Source: Pseudomonas azotoformans (GTDB lineage: Bacteria > Pseudomonadota > Gammaproteobacteria > Pseudomonadales > Pseudomonadaceae). From it: 64,000 bases of DNA. The stretch covers positions 1,984,001 through 2,048,000 of the forward strand of contig NZ_CP014546.1 of NCBI RefSeq assembly GCF_001579805.1, in the 5' to 3' direction. Within the stretch, counting starts at the first letter, position 1, and the number at the start of each line of letters is the position of its first letter. A model generated the notes under the pieces. It made no database searches and was not told the origin of the DNA. It saw nothing but the letters and a program-made list of their open reading frames with translations. Below, in pieces: positions 12,307-20,537 of this stretch. The position numbers and the translations under genes were made by a program.

Positions 12307-13570
12307 AGTCAAATTGCTCAACGTTGTCACCCCTCAGGGACATTCAGGCGAATTGTCCAAGGGCTCGCAGTTTGCGTTTTCCTATGCGTCTGCTGATGCC
12401 GAGCGTGAGGCATCGCTGGTCATGCCCTACGACCCGACGCCTTCAGTCAGCAATGTGCTGCATCCGATTTTCGATATGAACGTACCAGAAGGTTTTCTGG
12501 CCGATCAGATCAAGCGACGGATGGCTAAACACATGCAGGTGGATGAGATGCGCCTGTTGTCGATCATCGGTGGGAACCAGATTGGACGGCTGACGTACCA
12601 GAATCCTGCCGAGGCGTCGGTTCCCGTACAGGCTCAGGTAGGGCTCCAGCAAATACTGTCAGCCGACAGCTCTCAACACGTATTTGAATTTCTGGTAGAG
12701 ACGTATTTCGAGTCGGGCATTTCCGGCGTGCAGCCCAAGGTGCTGGTACCCGATCTGGACAAGCTCGCGGGCAACCGCAAAACCATGCTCAGTTCTGATC
12801 TGATCGTGAAATCTGGCGCCGATGAGTACGCTCACCTGGCCCAGAACGAATTCCTCTGCATGGAAGCTGCCCGAATAGCGGGCATGGAGACACCGCCTTT
12901 CTGGTTGTCCGAAGGAGGCGATCTGTTTGTCATGGAGCGCTTTGACCTGACACCCTCGGGGCGGCTTGGTTTTGAAGACATGGCCGTGTTGTTGGGGCTC
13001 AACAAAGATCCCCATGACAATTACAAGTACTCCCAGAGCTACGAAACCCTCGCTGCGGTCATCAACCACGTGTGCGCGCAAGGTGAACCGCTGCGTGAAC
13101 TTGAGCGGTTTTTCTCTTCGGTTTGCTTGTCGGTCATGGTGCGTAACGGTGATGCTCACCTGAAAAACTTTGGTGTGATCTATACCCATCCGGGAGCCCG
13201 CGAAACGGTACAAATGGCGCCGGTATTCGATGTCACAACGACCACCGTGTATGAGCATTACAATCCCAAGTCCGGTCGTTCATTGGTTGATCGCACCCTG
13301 GCAATCAAAATGAACAAGACGAAGGCTTACCCAGACCGTCAGCAACTAATGGAGTTTGGTCGTAAGTACTGTGCGGTGGAGAAGCCGAGTGTGATCATCG
13401 AGCGAATCGCAGAGGCGATGTCCGAGGCGCTCGGTACGCATCAGGCGCGCATCGACGTCGAACTGTTTTCGGCGATGCAAGCTGAGTGGGACGGGGGACG
13501 TGCCATGGCGCTCCATGACTCGGTGTCCACTGGGATGAAGCGAAAACCTGTGGTGAAAAAACCGCGATGA
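12299..13570 (+). CDS. hipA: HipA-type serine/threonine kinase toxin
   Basis: A 423-residue HipA-family kinase. Family members phosphorylate a translation component (glutamyl-tRNA synthetase for E. coli HipA) and cause growth arrest or persistence. An N-terminal couple_hipA domain (~residues 1-110) is followed by the kinase fold. The ATP-loop region GISGVQPKVLV lies near residue 143, the LIVKS lysine follows, the catalytic segment NGDAHLKNF is near residue 283, and FDVTTTT is the metal-binding motif. The ATG at 12299 overlaps hipB by 8 bases, while an in-frame upstream start would lie deep inside hipB. Both halves look intact, so the toxin is probably functional. Its target is not known from sequence. 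Confidence 0.87.
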   Translation: MSRVKLLNVVTPQGHSGELSKGSQFAFSYASADAEREASLVMPYDPTPSVSNVLHPIFDMNVPEGFLADQIKRRMAKHMQVDEMRLLSIIGGNQIGRLTYQNPAEASVPVQAQVGLQQILSADSSQHVFEFLVETYFESGISGVQPKVLVPDLDKLAGNRKTMLSSDLIVKSGADEYAHLAQNEFLCMEAARIAGMETPPFWLSEGGDLFVMERFDLTPSGRLGFEDMAVLLGLNKDPHDNYKYSQSYETLAAVINHVCAQGEPLRELERFFSSVCLSVMVRNGDAHLKNFGVIYTHPGARETVQMAPVFDVTTTTVYEHYNPKSGRSLVDRTLAIKMNKTKAYPDRQQLMEFGRKYCAVEKPSVIIERIAEAMSEALGTHQARIDVELFSAMQAEWDGGRAMALHDSVSTGMKRKPVVKKPR

Positions 13571-13581
13571 AGCGGTTTTTT
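13556..13581. terminator. Bidirectional terminator overlapping the hipA stop codon
   Basis: AAAAAACCGC (13556-13565) pairs with GCGGTTTTTT (13572-13581). The hipA stop codon TGA (13568-13570) lies in the 6-base loop, so the last hipA codons form the left arm. The A/T-tailed stem can serve both hipA and the converging MFS gene. Confidence 0.8.
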
Positions 13582-13594
13582 CTTTAACACAACG

Positions 13595-14869
13595 TTATGC
13601 CGTTACCTGTCCCAACGGCGGCAACTTCGCCAACTTCAACGCCACCAGCAACGCGCCGATCAGCAGCGCGATGATGAACGCCCCAATCCCATTCCACCCG
13701 GCAAAATGCCAGAAGAACCCGCCCGCTGTCCCGGCAATACTCGACCCCACGTAGTAGCAGAACAGGTACAGCGACGACGCCTGCCCCTTGGCTTTCACCG
13801 CGCGGCGGCCGATCCAGCTGCTGGCCACGGAGTGGGCGCCGAAGAAGCCGAAGGTGAAGATCAGCATGCCCGGCACCACCAGCCACAGTGGAGTGAACAG
13901 GGTCAGGGCCATGCCGGCCAGCATCAGCACGATGGTGCTCCACAGCACACGACGGCGGCCGAGGCGGTCGGCCAGGGAGCCGATTTTCGCCGAGCTGTAG
14001 ATACCCGAGAGGTACACCAGCGACAGCAGGCCCACCACCGCTTGGCTGAGGTCGTAGGGATCGGCCAGCAGGCGATAGCCGATGTAGTTGAACATCGTCA
14101 CGAACGCGCCCATCAGCAGGAATGCTTCGAGGAACAGCCACGGCAGGCCTGCGTCCTTGAAGTGCATGACGAAGCCATCCACCAGGCTGCGCGGCTTGAG
14201 GCTGGTGGCGCGGAAGTTGCGCGATTCGGGGAGGATTTTCCAGAACACCGTGGCGGCAATCAGCGCCAGGGCGCCGATGATCAGCATGGCGGTGTGCCAG
14301 CTGACGAAGTCGATCAACACGCCGATGATCAGGCGCCCGCTCATGCCGCCAATCGCGTTGCCGCCGATGTACAAACCCATGGCCAGGCCGATGTGCTGCG
14401 GATGGATCTCCTCGCTCAGGTAGGTCATTGCCACGGCGGCCAGGCCGCTCAGCGACAAGCCCACCAGTGCACGCATGAACAGGATGCCTTCCCAGGTCGG
14501 CATCAGACCGCTGGCGATGGTGGCTAATGCGGCGCAGAACAGCGCGGAGACCATCACCGGCTTGCGCCCCAGGCGGTCGGAAATCGGTCCGGTAATCAGC
14601 AAACCGAATGCCAGCATCGCCGTGGCCACCGACAGGATCAGGCTGCTTTGTGCCGCATTGATGGAAAATTCGTGGGACAGCGCCGGCATCATCGGCTGCA
14701 CGCAATACAGCAGCGCAAAGGTGGCGAAACCACCGGAGAACAGCGCCAGCACCGTGCGCATGAACATCGGCGTGCCTTTTTCGATGAACTCGTCATTGAG
14801 CTGGGCCACCACTTCATCCAGGGCGGTAGGCGGTACGTCTTGAGCGAGTGGAGCGACAGCAGCTTTCAA
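13595..14869 (-). CDS. MFS transporter, YnfM-like efflux family
   Basis: A predicted 12-helix inner-membrane exporter of the major facilitator superfamily (~424 residues from the TTG start). The first helix starts near MRTVLALFSGGFATFALLY. The hallmark loop between helices 2 and 3, GPISDRLGRKPVMV, is present. The closest family by eye is YnfM-like drug/arabinose efflux proteins. The substrate cannot be told. A TTG at 14869 with GAGG 5 bases before it is chosen. An ATG at 14995 would overlap the divergent LysR gene and the promoter at 14918-14945. Divergence from LysR suggests regulation by that protein. Confidence 0.82.
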   Translation of the reverse strand: MKAAVAPLAQDVPPTALDEVVAQLNDEFIEKGTPMFMRTVLALFSGGFATFALLYCVQPMMPALSHEFSINAAQSSLILSVATAMLAFGLLITGPISDRLGRKPVMVSALFCAALATIASGLMPTWEGILFMRALVGLSLSGLAAVAMTYLSEEIHPQHIGLAMGLYIGGNAIGGMSGRLIIGVLIDFVSWHTAMLIIGALALIAATVFWKILPESRNFRATSLKPRSLVDGFVMHFKDAGLPWLFLEAFLLMGAFVTMFNYIGYRLLADPYDLSQAVVGLLSLVYLSGIYSSAKIGSLADRLGRRRVLWSTIVLMLAGMALTLFTPLWLVVPGMLIFTFGFFGAHSVASSWIGRRAVKAKGQASSLYLFCYYVGSSIAGTAGGFFWHFAGWNGIGAFIIALLIGALLVALKLAKLPPLGQVTA

Positions 14870-14917
14870 GGGGACCTCGGGGAGGAAGAGCGTGCCAGGA
14901 CAGGCAATGCAAAAAAG

Positions 14918-14945
14918 AATATAGCTCCCTAATGATTCTTTCCAA
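14918..14945 (-). promoter_or_regulatory. Candidate promoter of the MFS gene
   Basis: Read on the minus strand, TTGGAA (14945-14940) and TATATT (14923-14918) are 16 bases apart, about 50 bases before the TTG start at 14869. The 124-base space between MFS and LysR is AT-rich compared with its surroundings and is the obvious place for a LysR binding site. Confidence 0.45.
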
Positions 14946-14993
14946 TATATTGTTCGACCTGTTTGATAGCTTTGACGACCTAATGAGGCTCCC

Positions 14994-15917
14994 ATGGAAT
15001 TGCGTCACTTGCGGTACTTCATCGCCGTCGCCGAAGAACTGCATTTCGGCCGGGCCGCGCAGGTGCTGGGCATCTCGCAACCGCCGCTCAGCCAACAGAT
15101 CCAGGCGCTGGAACAGGAGGTGGGGGCGCGGTTGTTTGAGCGTACCAATCGTCGGGTCGAACTGAGCGAGGCGGGGCGGTTGTTCCTGCACGAGGCGCGA
15201 TTGGTGCTGGCACAGGTCGACAAGGCGGCGGACGTAGCGCGCCGGGCGCAGTTGGGTGAACTGGGTGAATTGAAGATTGGCTTCACCTCGTCGGCGCCGT
15301 TCAACTCCAGCATCCCCCAGGCGATCTTTGCGTTTCGCCAGGCGTTCGCGGCGGTGCATCTGAACCTGCAGGAGATGAGCAGCACCGAAGTGGCCGAGTC
15401 GCTGGTGGATGAGTCGATTCAGGTAGGGCTGATGCGGCCGCTGCCGTTGCCGGATTCGCTGAGTGTGGTCGAGTTGATGCGTGAGCCGCTGGTGGCCGTG
15501 TTGAACGCCGGTCATCCTTTGGTGGAGGGCAGTGAACGGGGCTTGCACCTGGCGCAACTGGCGCAGGAACCGTTTGTATTTTTCCCACGCACCTACGGCA
15601 GTGGTCTCTATGCCCAGTTGCTCAGCCTGGCGCGTGACGCCGGCTTCAGCCCGCACTTTGCCCAGGAGGCCGGGGAGGCGATGACCATCATCGGCCTGGT
15701 GGCGGCGGGGTTGGGCGTGTCGGTGCTGCCGGCGTCATACCAGCGCATCCGCATTGATGGCGTGGTCTATCGCACGTTGCTGGATGAGGACGCGGTGACG
15801 GCAGTATGGCTGGTGCAGCGCAAGGGCGCGCAGACGCCGATGGCAGAGGCGTTTGTGGAGTTGCTGGTGGCGAGGGAGCTTGCTCCCGCTGGGCTGCGTA
15901 GCAGCCCTAAAACCTGA
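14994..15917 (+). CDS. LysR-family transcriptional regulator
   Basis: A 307-residue LysR regulator. The winged helix-turn-helix is at the N-terminus (MELRHLRYFIAVAEELHFG, AQVLGISQPPLSQQIQALE, residues ~1-60). The periplasmic-binding-like effector domain (~90-295) follows. It most likely controls the divergent MFS gene. The last ~17 codons (from VARELAPAGLRS) are formed by REP repeat sequence, and the stop lies inside the REPIN at 15867-15996, so the original C-terminus was probably replaced or extended by repeat insertion. The effector is not known. Confidence 0.88.
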   Translation: MELRHLRYFIAVAEELHFGRAAQVLGISQPPLSQQIQALEQEVGARLFERTNRRVELSEAGRLFLHEARLVLAQVDKAADVARRAQLGELGELKIGFTSSAPFNSSIPQAIFAFRQAFAAVHLNLQEMSSTEVAESLVDESIQVGLMRPLPLPDSLSVVELMREPLVAVLNAGHPLVEGSERGLHLAQLAQEPFVFFPRTYGSGLYAQLLSLARDAGFSPHFAQEAGEAMTIIGLVAAGLGVSVLPASYQRIRIDGVVYRTLLDEDAVTAVWLVQRKGAQTPMAEAFVELLVARELAPAGLRSSPKT

Positions 15918-15996
15918 CACCGCGATCTGCCGGAACAGTCGCGGTGATCTTACTGGGGCTGCTGCGCAGCCCAGCGGGAGCAAGCTCCCTCGCCAC
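15867..15996. repeat. REPIN (paired inverted REP sequences)
   Basis: A left REP (15867-15907, starting GTGGCGAGGGAGCTTGCTCC) and an inverted right REP (15955-15996, ending GCTCCCTCGCCAC) flank a short spacer with its own hairpin (ACCGCGA ... TCGCGGT). Each REP has an internal stem (GGGCTGC/GCAGCCC). This is the common doublet form of REP elements in the P. fluorescens group, moved by RAYT-type transposases. No RAYT gene is in the window. The element forms the 3' end of the LysR gene and separates it from the minus-strand cluster. Confidence 0.9.
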
Positions 15997-16012
15997 AGGG
16001 GGCGGTCCCGGT

Positions 16013-16456
16013 TTACTTGGTGGTGCCGGTTTGTTCAAACAACTGCGCCGCCGACCCCGCCTCATTCACGCCATTGCTGCGCAACCCCGCCATGATGTCG
16101 CTATCCAGGTTGTTCACCCAGCGGTTGTAGTTGCGATGGATCTTGCCGTCCTTGTAGCCCAAGTCGCGGCTGTCGCGGTAGGTGATGGCGTAGCTGTTGC
16201 GGGTGTAGCGGATGTCGATGGCTGCGTAGTATTGGTTACGCACGTTGATTTCGGCTTGCACCAGTTGCGGGCTCAGGCGTTGTACCGTCCACTCGCGCTT
16301 TTGCAGGGCGTTGACGATCACCGTTTTCATTTTTTCTTCGCTGACCTGGGCGTCGGCCGGCAGGTCGTGCTGGGTGTTGAGGATCGGCTTGTTGGTGCAA
16401 CCGGCGGTGACCAACAGGGCCAGGGTGATCAAGGTGACGCGCAGCAAGGAAGACAT
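16013..16456 (-). CDS. Small predicted lipoprotein
   Basis: A 147-residue protein with a lipoprotein signal peptide: a hydrophobic N-terminus and lipobox LVTAGC with the acylated Cys at residue 20. The mature part is basic with several Tyr/Arg-rich stretches (YYAAIDIRYTRNSYAITYRD). I do not recognise a functional family. It lies 26 bases downstream of the last ketosynthase gene on the same strand, so it may be read through with the pigment cluster. A similar small lipoprotein gene is, from memory, found next to the LysR gene in pseudomonads without the cluster, which would make it a resident gene. Confidence 0.75.
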   Translation of the reverse strand: MSSLLRVTLITLALLVTAGCTNKPILNTQHDLPADAQVSEEKMKTVIVNALQKREWTVQRLSPQLVQAEINVRNQYYAAIDIRYTRNSYAITYRDSRDLGYKDGKIHRNYNRWVNNLDSDIMAGLRSNGVNEAGSAAQLFEQTGTTK

Positions 16457-16482
16457 TCCGTATTCTCCAATCGATTTAAAAG

Positions 16483-17709
16483 TCAGGACCAGCGGCGGAA
16501 GATCAGCGAGGTGTTGACGCCGCCAAAGGCAAAGTTGTTGTTCATCACGTAGTCGTGGTGCATCTCGCGGAACTCACCTTGCAGGTAATCCAGCTCGCCG
16601 CACTGCGGGTCGACCGAATCCAGGTTGAAGGTGTGCACGTATTGGTCGCGGTTCATCATCTCGATGCTGAACCACGACTCCAGCGCGCCGCACGCGCCCA
16701 AGGTGTGACCGAGGAAACTCTTCTGCGAACTGATGGGCATGCGGCTGCCGAACAGGCTGCTGGTCGCCAGCGTCTCGGCGATATCGCCCTGGTCGGTGGC
16801 GGTGCCGTGCCCGTTCACGTAGCCGATTGCGGATGGCTCCAGCCCGGCATCTTCCAGGGCCAGTTCCATCGCGCGGCGCATGGTTTTCTGTTCCGGGCGG
16901 GTGGTGTGCTGGCCGTCGGCGTTGCTGCCGAAACCGACCAGCTCGGCGTGGATATGCGCACCGCGCGCCAGGGCGTGTTCCAGTTCTTCAAGCACCAGCA
17001 TGCCGCCGCCTTCGCCGATCACCAGGCCGTCGCGGCCGCTGTCGTAGGGGCGTGGGCTGGTCTGCGGCGCGTCGTTTTTCAGGCTGGTGGCGTAGAGCGC
17101 GTCAAACACCATGGCTTCGGTGGGGCACAACTCCTCGGCGCCACCGGCGAGCATCAGCGGCAGACGGCCGAACTTGATCGCCTCATAGGCATAACCAATG
17201 CCCTGGCTGCCGCTGGTGCAGGCGCTTGATGTAGGGATCAGCCGCCCGGTCAGGCCAAAGAAGATGCTGATATTCGCCGCCGTAGTGTGCGGCATCATGC
17301 GTACATAGGAGTTGGCATTCAGCCCCTCGGCCACCGAATTCAGCAGCATGTTGCCGAACGCCTTGATCTCGTCGGTGCTGCCGGTGGACGAGCCACAGGC
17401 CACGCCCATGCGCCCGTCCTTGATCGACTCGTCGCCCAGCAAACCCGCGTCCTGCAACGCCTGTTCCGCTGCCCACACCGCCAGGCGCGAGACCCGACCC
17501 ATGCTGCGCAGTTGCTTGCGCGTCCAGTGCGCGGGTACGACAAAGTCGTCGATCGGCCCGGCCAGGCGTGTGTTCAATTCAGTAAAACGGTCCCACTCGT
17601 CCATGCGCCGAATGCCGCTGCGATTGGCGCGGAAGTTGGCGGATATGGTCGCCCAATCGCCGCCCAGGGAAGTCATGCCGGCCATGCCGGTCACTACGAC
17701 GCGTTTCAT
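16483..17709 (-). CDS. Beta-ketoacyl-ACP synthase of the aryl polyene cluster (ApeR-like)
   Basis: A 408-residue FabF-type condensing enzyme. The nucleophilic cysteine is in SSACTSGSQG (Cys164), and the two histidines are in GHGTATDQGD and LGHTLGACGAL, so the Cys-His-His triad is intact. In described aryl polyene pathways a ketosynthase at this end of the cluster (ApeR in E. coli) works beside the main ApeO/ApeC ketosynthase pair. The ATG at 17709 overlaps the stop of the reductase gene (TGATGA), which is better than an ATG two codons earlier. It is the last enzyme gene of the minus-strand operon. Confidence 0.88.
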   Translation of the reverse strand: MKRVVVTGMAGMTSLGGDWATISANFRANRSGIRRMDEWDRFTELNTRLAGPIDDFVVPAHWTRKQLRSMGRVSRLAVWAAEQALQDAGLLGDESIKDGRMGVACGSSTGSTDEIKAFGNMLLNSVAEGLNANSYVRMMPHTTAANISIFFGLTGRLIPTSSACTSGSQGIGYAYEAIKFGRLPLMLAGGAEELCPTEAMVFDALYATSLKNDAPQTSPRPYDSGRDGLVIGEGGGMLVLEELEHALARGAHIHAELVGFGSNADGQHTTRPEQKTMRRAMELALEDAGLEPSAIGYVNGHGTATDQGDIAETLATSSLFGSRMPISSQKSFLGHTLGACGALESWFSIEMMNRDQYVHTFNLDSVDPQCGELDYLQGEFREMHHDYVMNNNFAFGGVNTSLIFRRWS

Positions 17710-18437
17710 CAGCACAGGCCTCCATTCACGGCCAAGACCTGGCGCGTGATGTAACCGGCTTCGGCCGACATCAGGAAGTTCACTGCACCGGCCACCTCTT
17801 CCGGCGTGCCCATGCGTTGCGCCGGGATCATCTTCATCAGTTCTTCCACCGGCACGTTTTCATCCAGCATGGCGGTGTCGATCAAGCCGGGGGCGACGCA
17901 GTTGACGGTGATCTTGCGCTTGCCCAGCTCGATGGCCAGGGCCTTGGCGGCGCCGATCAACCCGGCTTTAGAGGCGCTGTAATTGACCTGGCCGCGATTG
18001 CCGATCAGCCCGGAAACCGAGGTGATACACACGATGCGCCCGGCGGCGCGACGACGAATCATCGGCATCATCACCGGGTGCAGCACGTTGTAGAAACCGT
18101 CGAGATTGGTGCGCATCACCACGTCCCAATCGTCTTCCGACAAGGCCGGGAAGGCGCCGTCACGGGTCAGGCCGGCATTGAGCACCACGCCGTAATAAGC
18201 GCCGTGTTGCTCGACGTCAGCGTCGAGGATTTCCTTGCACGCAGCCCGATCCGCGACATCGAATTGCAGCACCCGCGCCTTGCGGCCCAGGGCTTCAACC
18301 TCGGCCTGCACTGCATCGGCGTCACTACGACCGCTGCGGCAATGCAGCACGATGTCATGCCCGGCCTGGGCCAGGCGCAGGGCGATGGCGCGGCCGATGC
18401 CACGGCTGGAGCCGGTGACCAGTACGGATTCAGTCAT
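17709..18437 (-). CDS. 3-ketoacyl-ACP reductase, FabG-like (ApeQ-like)
   Basis: A 242-residue short-chain dehydrogenase that would reduce the beta-keto group of each polyene extension cycle with NADPH. The cofactor loop TGSSRGIG is at residues 8-15, NAG is at ~90-92, and the catalytic set is Ser in ITSVSG with YSASK. The length and motifs match FabG. It overlaps its neighbours on both sides by 4 bases or fewer (upstream dehydratase, downstream ketosynthase), so translation is coupled. The counterpart in the E. coli cluster is ApeQ. Confidence 0.9.
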   Translation of the reverse strand: MTESVLVTGSSRGIGRAIALRLAQAGHDIVLHCRSGRSDADAVQAEVEALGRKARVLQFDVADRAACKEILDADVEQHGAYYGVVLNAGLTRDGAFPALSEDDWDVVMRTNLDGFYNVLHPVMMPMIRRRAAGRIVCITSVSGLIGNRGQVNYSASKAGLIGAAKALAIELGKRKITVNCVAPGLIDTAMLDENVPVEELMKMIPAQRMGTPEEVAGAVNFLMSAEAGYITRQVLAVNGGLC

Positions 18438-18895
18438 GGCGTTACGTCCTTCGATTCATCTAAATAGGTGGCCGCCTGGGGCGGTCGAAATACATTCAAG
18501 CGGGCGCTGGCCTGGATCCCATCACCGGTCAGGTGGCATTCGAACACACCCATGCCGTTGTCGTCTTCCAGGGAACGCAGGCCGTGGATCTTCAGCTCGG
18601 CGCCCGCCGGGAAGTGCTCCACGTTGCATTCGAACTTACGTGTGCCGAGCAGGAAGCCCAGTTCCACCGCTTCACCTTTCTGGCGCGCGCGGCAACCGGC
18701 GTAGGCGGCGACGCTTTGCGCCATCAACTCGATGCCGACCCAGGCCGGCAGGCTGCCGTCCGGGCGGTTGAACAGGCCGCCGGGTTTGACGCTGACGCGG
18801 GTGTGGATCTGCTCTTCATCGAACGACAGCACCTGGTCGATCAGGATCATGTCGCCCGCATGGGGCAGCAGTTCAGCGAGTGGCCAATCGATCAT
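18434..18895 (-). CDS. 3-hydroxyacyl-ACP dehydratase, hotdog fold (ApeP-like)
   Basis: A 153-residue FabA/FabZ-like hotdog protein. The catalytic His is in LLPHAGDM near residue 12, and the acidic partner is in GIELMAQSVAAYAG near residue 55. It would remove water from the beta-hydroxyacyl intermediate to give each polyene double bond. In the studied E. coli system the dehydratase works as a heterodimer of two hotdog proteins (ApeP with ApeI). Here the second one is likely the C-terminal domain of the ligase fusion at 29037-30707. The start overlaps the upstream ketosynthase stop by 4 bases. Confidence 0.88.
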   Translation of the reverse strand: MIDWPLAELLPHAGDMILIDQVLSFDEEQIHTRVSVKPGGLFNRPDGSLPAWVGIELMAQSVAAYAGCRARQKGEAVELGFLLGTRKFECNVEHFPAGAELKIHGLRSLEDDNGMGVFECHLTGDGIQASARLNVFRPPQAATYLDESKDVTP

Positions 18896-20058
18896 GGGGC
18901 CTCTCCGATAATCAGGCTGACGTTATTGCCGCCGAAGGCAAATGAATTGCTCATCAGGCAGCGCTTTCCCAGGGTTTCCGAGGCCTGCGCCCACTGCAAG
19001 GCGGGCAGGGCCGGGTCGGCCTGGCCGTCCCACACGTGGGGTGGGACACGGTTGTGAGCCAGGCTCAACCAACAGAACGCCGCTTCCAGCGCCCCGGCTG
19101 CGCCCAGGGTGTGGCCGCTCATGGGTTTGGTCGATGAGCAGGCCACGCCGTGCGGGAACAGGCTGGCGACGGCCAGGCTTTCCATGGCGTCGTTATGTTG
19201 GGTGGCGGTGCCGTGCAGGTTCAGGTAGCCGATCTGCTCAGGCTGCAATCGGGCGCTGGCCAAGGCCTTGCGCATCGACTGCAACGCGCCTTTGCCGGTG
19301 GGCTCGGGCGCGGAGATATGGTGAGCGTCGCAACTGGCGCCGCTGCCCAACAGGGCGATGGGCGCGGCTTGCTTGCTCATCAGGAACAGTACGGCCGCTT
19401 CGCCGATGTTGATGCCGTTGCGGTTCACCGAGAACGGATTGCAGCGCTCGTTCGACACCGCTTCCAATGAGCTGAAACCGTTGAGGGTCAGCTTGCACAG
19501 GCTGTCGACGCCGCCGCAGATCATCGCATCGCACACACCCAGGTCCAGCAGGCGCTGGGCACTCATCAAGGCGCGGGCGCTGGAGGTGCAGGCGGTAGAG
19601 ATCACATAGGCCGGGCCGCTCAGTTGCAGCCAGTCGGCGAGGAAATTCGCCGGAGCGCTGAGTTCCTGCTGCTGGTAGTCGTAGTCACCGGGGAACTGGT
19701 GTTCCCGCAGAAAATGCGCGATGCCCCGACTGGCTTCGTCGATGCCCGAGGTGCTGGTACCGAGTACAACGCCGACGCGCGATGCGCCGTAGGTGTGGAT
19801 CGCCTGGCGGATATCGCCCTCAATCTGCAACGCCGCTTCCAGCAGCAACTGGTTATTGCGGCTGCTTTGCTGGCCCAGTTCGGCGGGGATGGTCGCCAAC
19901 TCGCCGTGCACACCGGCCACTGGCAACACGCGTTCCGGCACCCAGCCGCTTTCGGCGCGCATACCGGAGCAGTCGCCGGCAAACAGGCTGCGGCTGACTT
20001 CATCCTGGCCTCGGCCTAGGGCGCAGATCACGCCCAGGGCGTTGAGGTAGGCGCTCAT
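18892..20058 (-). CDS. Beta-ketoacyl-ACP synthase, main condensing enzyme (ApeO-like)
   Basis: A 388-residue condensing enzyme. The nucleophile is in STACTSSARAL (Cys157), with the histidines in HGTATQHND and GHTLGAAGAL. By position it is the counterpart of ApeO, which pairs with a small chain-length factor. The chain-length-factor-like gene lies at the far end of the operon (32545-33264). The ATG at 20058 gives MSAYLNALGV and overlaps the upstream lipoprotein stop by 4 bases. An in-frame ATG 93 bases earlier would lie inside that gene. Confidence 0.88.
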   Translation of the reverse strand: MSAYLNALGVICALGRGQDEVSRSLFAGDCSGMRAESGWVPERVLPVAGVHGELATIPAELGQQSSRNNQLLLEAALQIEGDIRQAIHTYGASRVGVVLGTSTSGIDEASRGIAHFLREHQFPGDYDYQQQELSAPANFLADWLQLSGPAYVISTACTSSARALMSAQRLLDLGVCDAMICGGVDSLCKLTLNGFSSLEAVSNERCNPFSVNRNGINIGEAAVLFLMSKQAAPIALLGSGASCDAHHISAPEPTGKGALQSMRKALASARLQPEQIGYLNLHGTATQHNDAMESLAVASLFPHGVACSSTKPMSGHTLGAAGALEAAFCWLSLAHNRVPPHVWDGQADPALPALQWAQASETLGKRCLMSNSFAFGGNNVSLIIGEAP

Positions 20059-20537
20059 CGGGCGGCCCCGAGCGGCGTGATGCGGTAGCTCAACGGCTGG
20101 CCGGTCATGTTCACGCTGAAGACCTCGGACGATTGATACACGATCTGCCAATGCCCCGGCAGGGTGCGCGTCAGGTCCATGGCCTGGGCGCTGGGGTAGA
20201 GCGCACGTACGTCATCGGCCGACGTCAGGGCAAACAGCAGTGCGGCGAACAGCTCGCGCGCCTGGGGATTGGGTGGCAGCAAGCCGTCAGCCTGCCATTC
20301 ACCCTTGATCAGTTTTTGTCGGGCCTGTGGGATGCCCAACGGGTCCATCATCGACCAGCGAATGCCGCCGTTTTCGCGCTGGATCACCAACAGCCAGTCC
20401 TGGCTCTGGCCGTCGGCCAGGCGCTGCACATGCAGTTGCAGCGGCAAGGCCAGGGCAGGGGTTTTCTCCGGCAGCGGCGGCTGGCTGGCGCAGGCGCTCA
20501 GCAGCAACAGGCAGCCGATCAACAGCATGCGCATCAT
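20055..20537 (-). CDS. DUF3261-type lipoprotein of the aryl polyene cluster
   Basis: A 160-residue predicted outer-membrane lipoprotein. The signal peptide ends in lipobox LLSACAS (Cys ~16). The rest resembles the small DUF3261 lipoproteins found in aryl polyene clusters (ApeN-like position). Together with the LolA-like protein and the MMPL exporter it probably helps carry the finished polyene lipid to the outer membrane. That role is inferred from context. The ATG at 20537 overlaps the methyltransferase stop (ATGA) and begins the hydrophobic leader directly. Confidence 0.82.
   Translation of the reverse strand: MMRMLLIGCLLLLSACASQPPLPEKTPALALPLQLHVQRLADGQSQDWLLVIQRENGGIRWSMMDPLGIPQARQKLIKGEWQADGLLPPNPQARELFAALLFALTSADDVRALYPSAQAMDLTRTLPGHWQIVYQSSEVFSVNMTGQPLSYRITPLGAAR

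Noticed and set aside
12055..13570. hipBA and higBA as parts of a prophage
   Set aside because: No integrase, attachment-site duplication, capsid or lysis genes around either pair.
14869..14995. ATG start at 14995 for the MFS gene
   Set aside because: It would overlap the divergent LysR start and its own likely promoter. A TTG with GAGG at 14869 gives the expected N-terminus.
15853..16095. Short open frame through the REPIN after the LysR gene
   Set aside because: It consists mostly of palindromic REP sequence and has no ribosome site.
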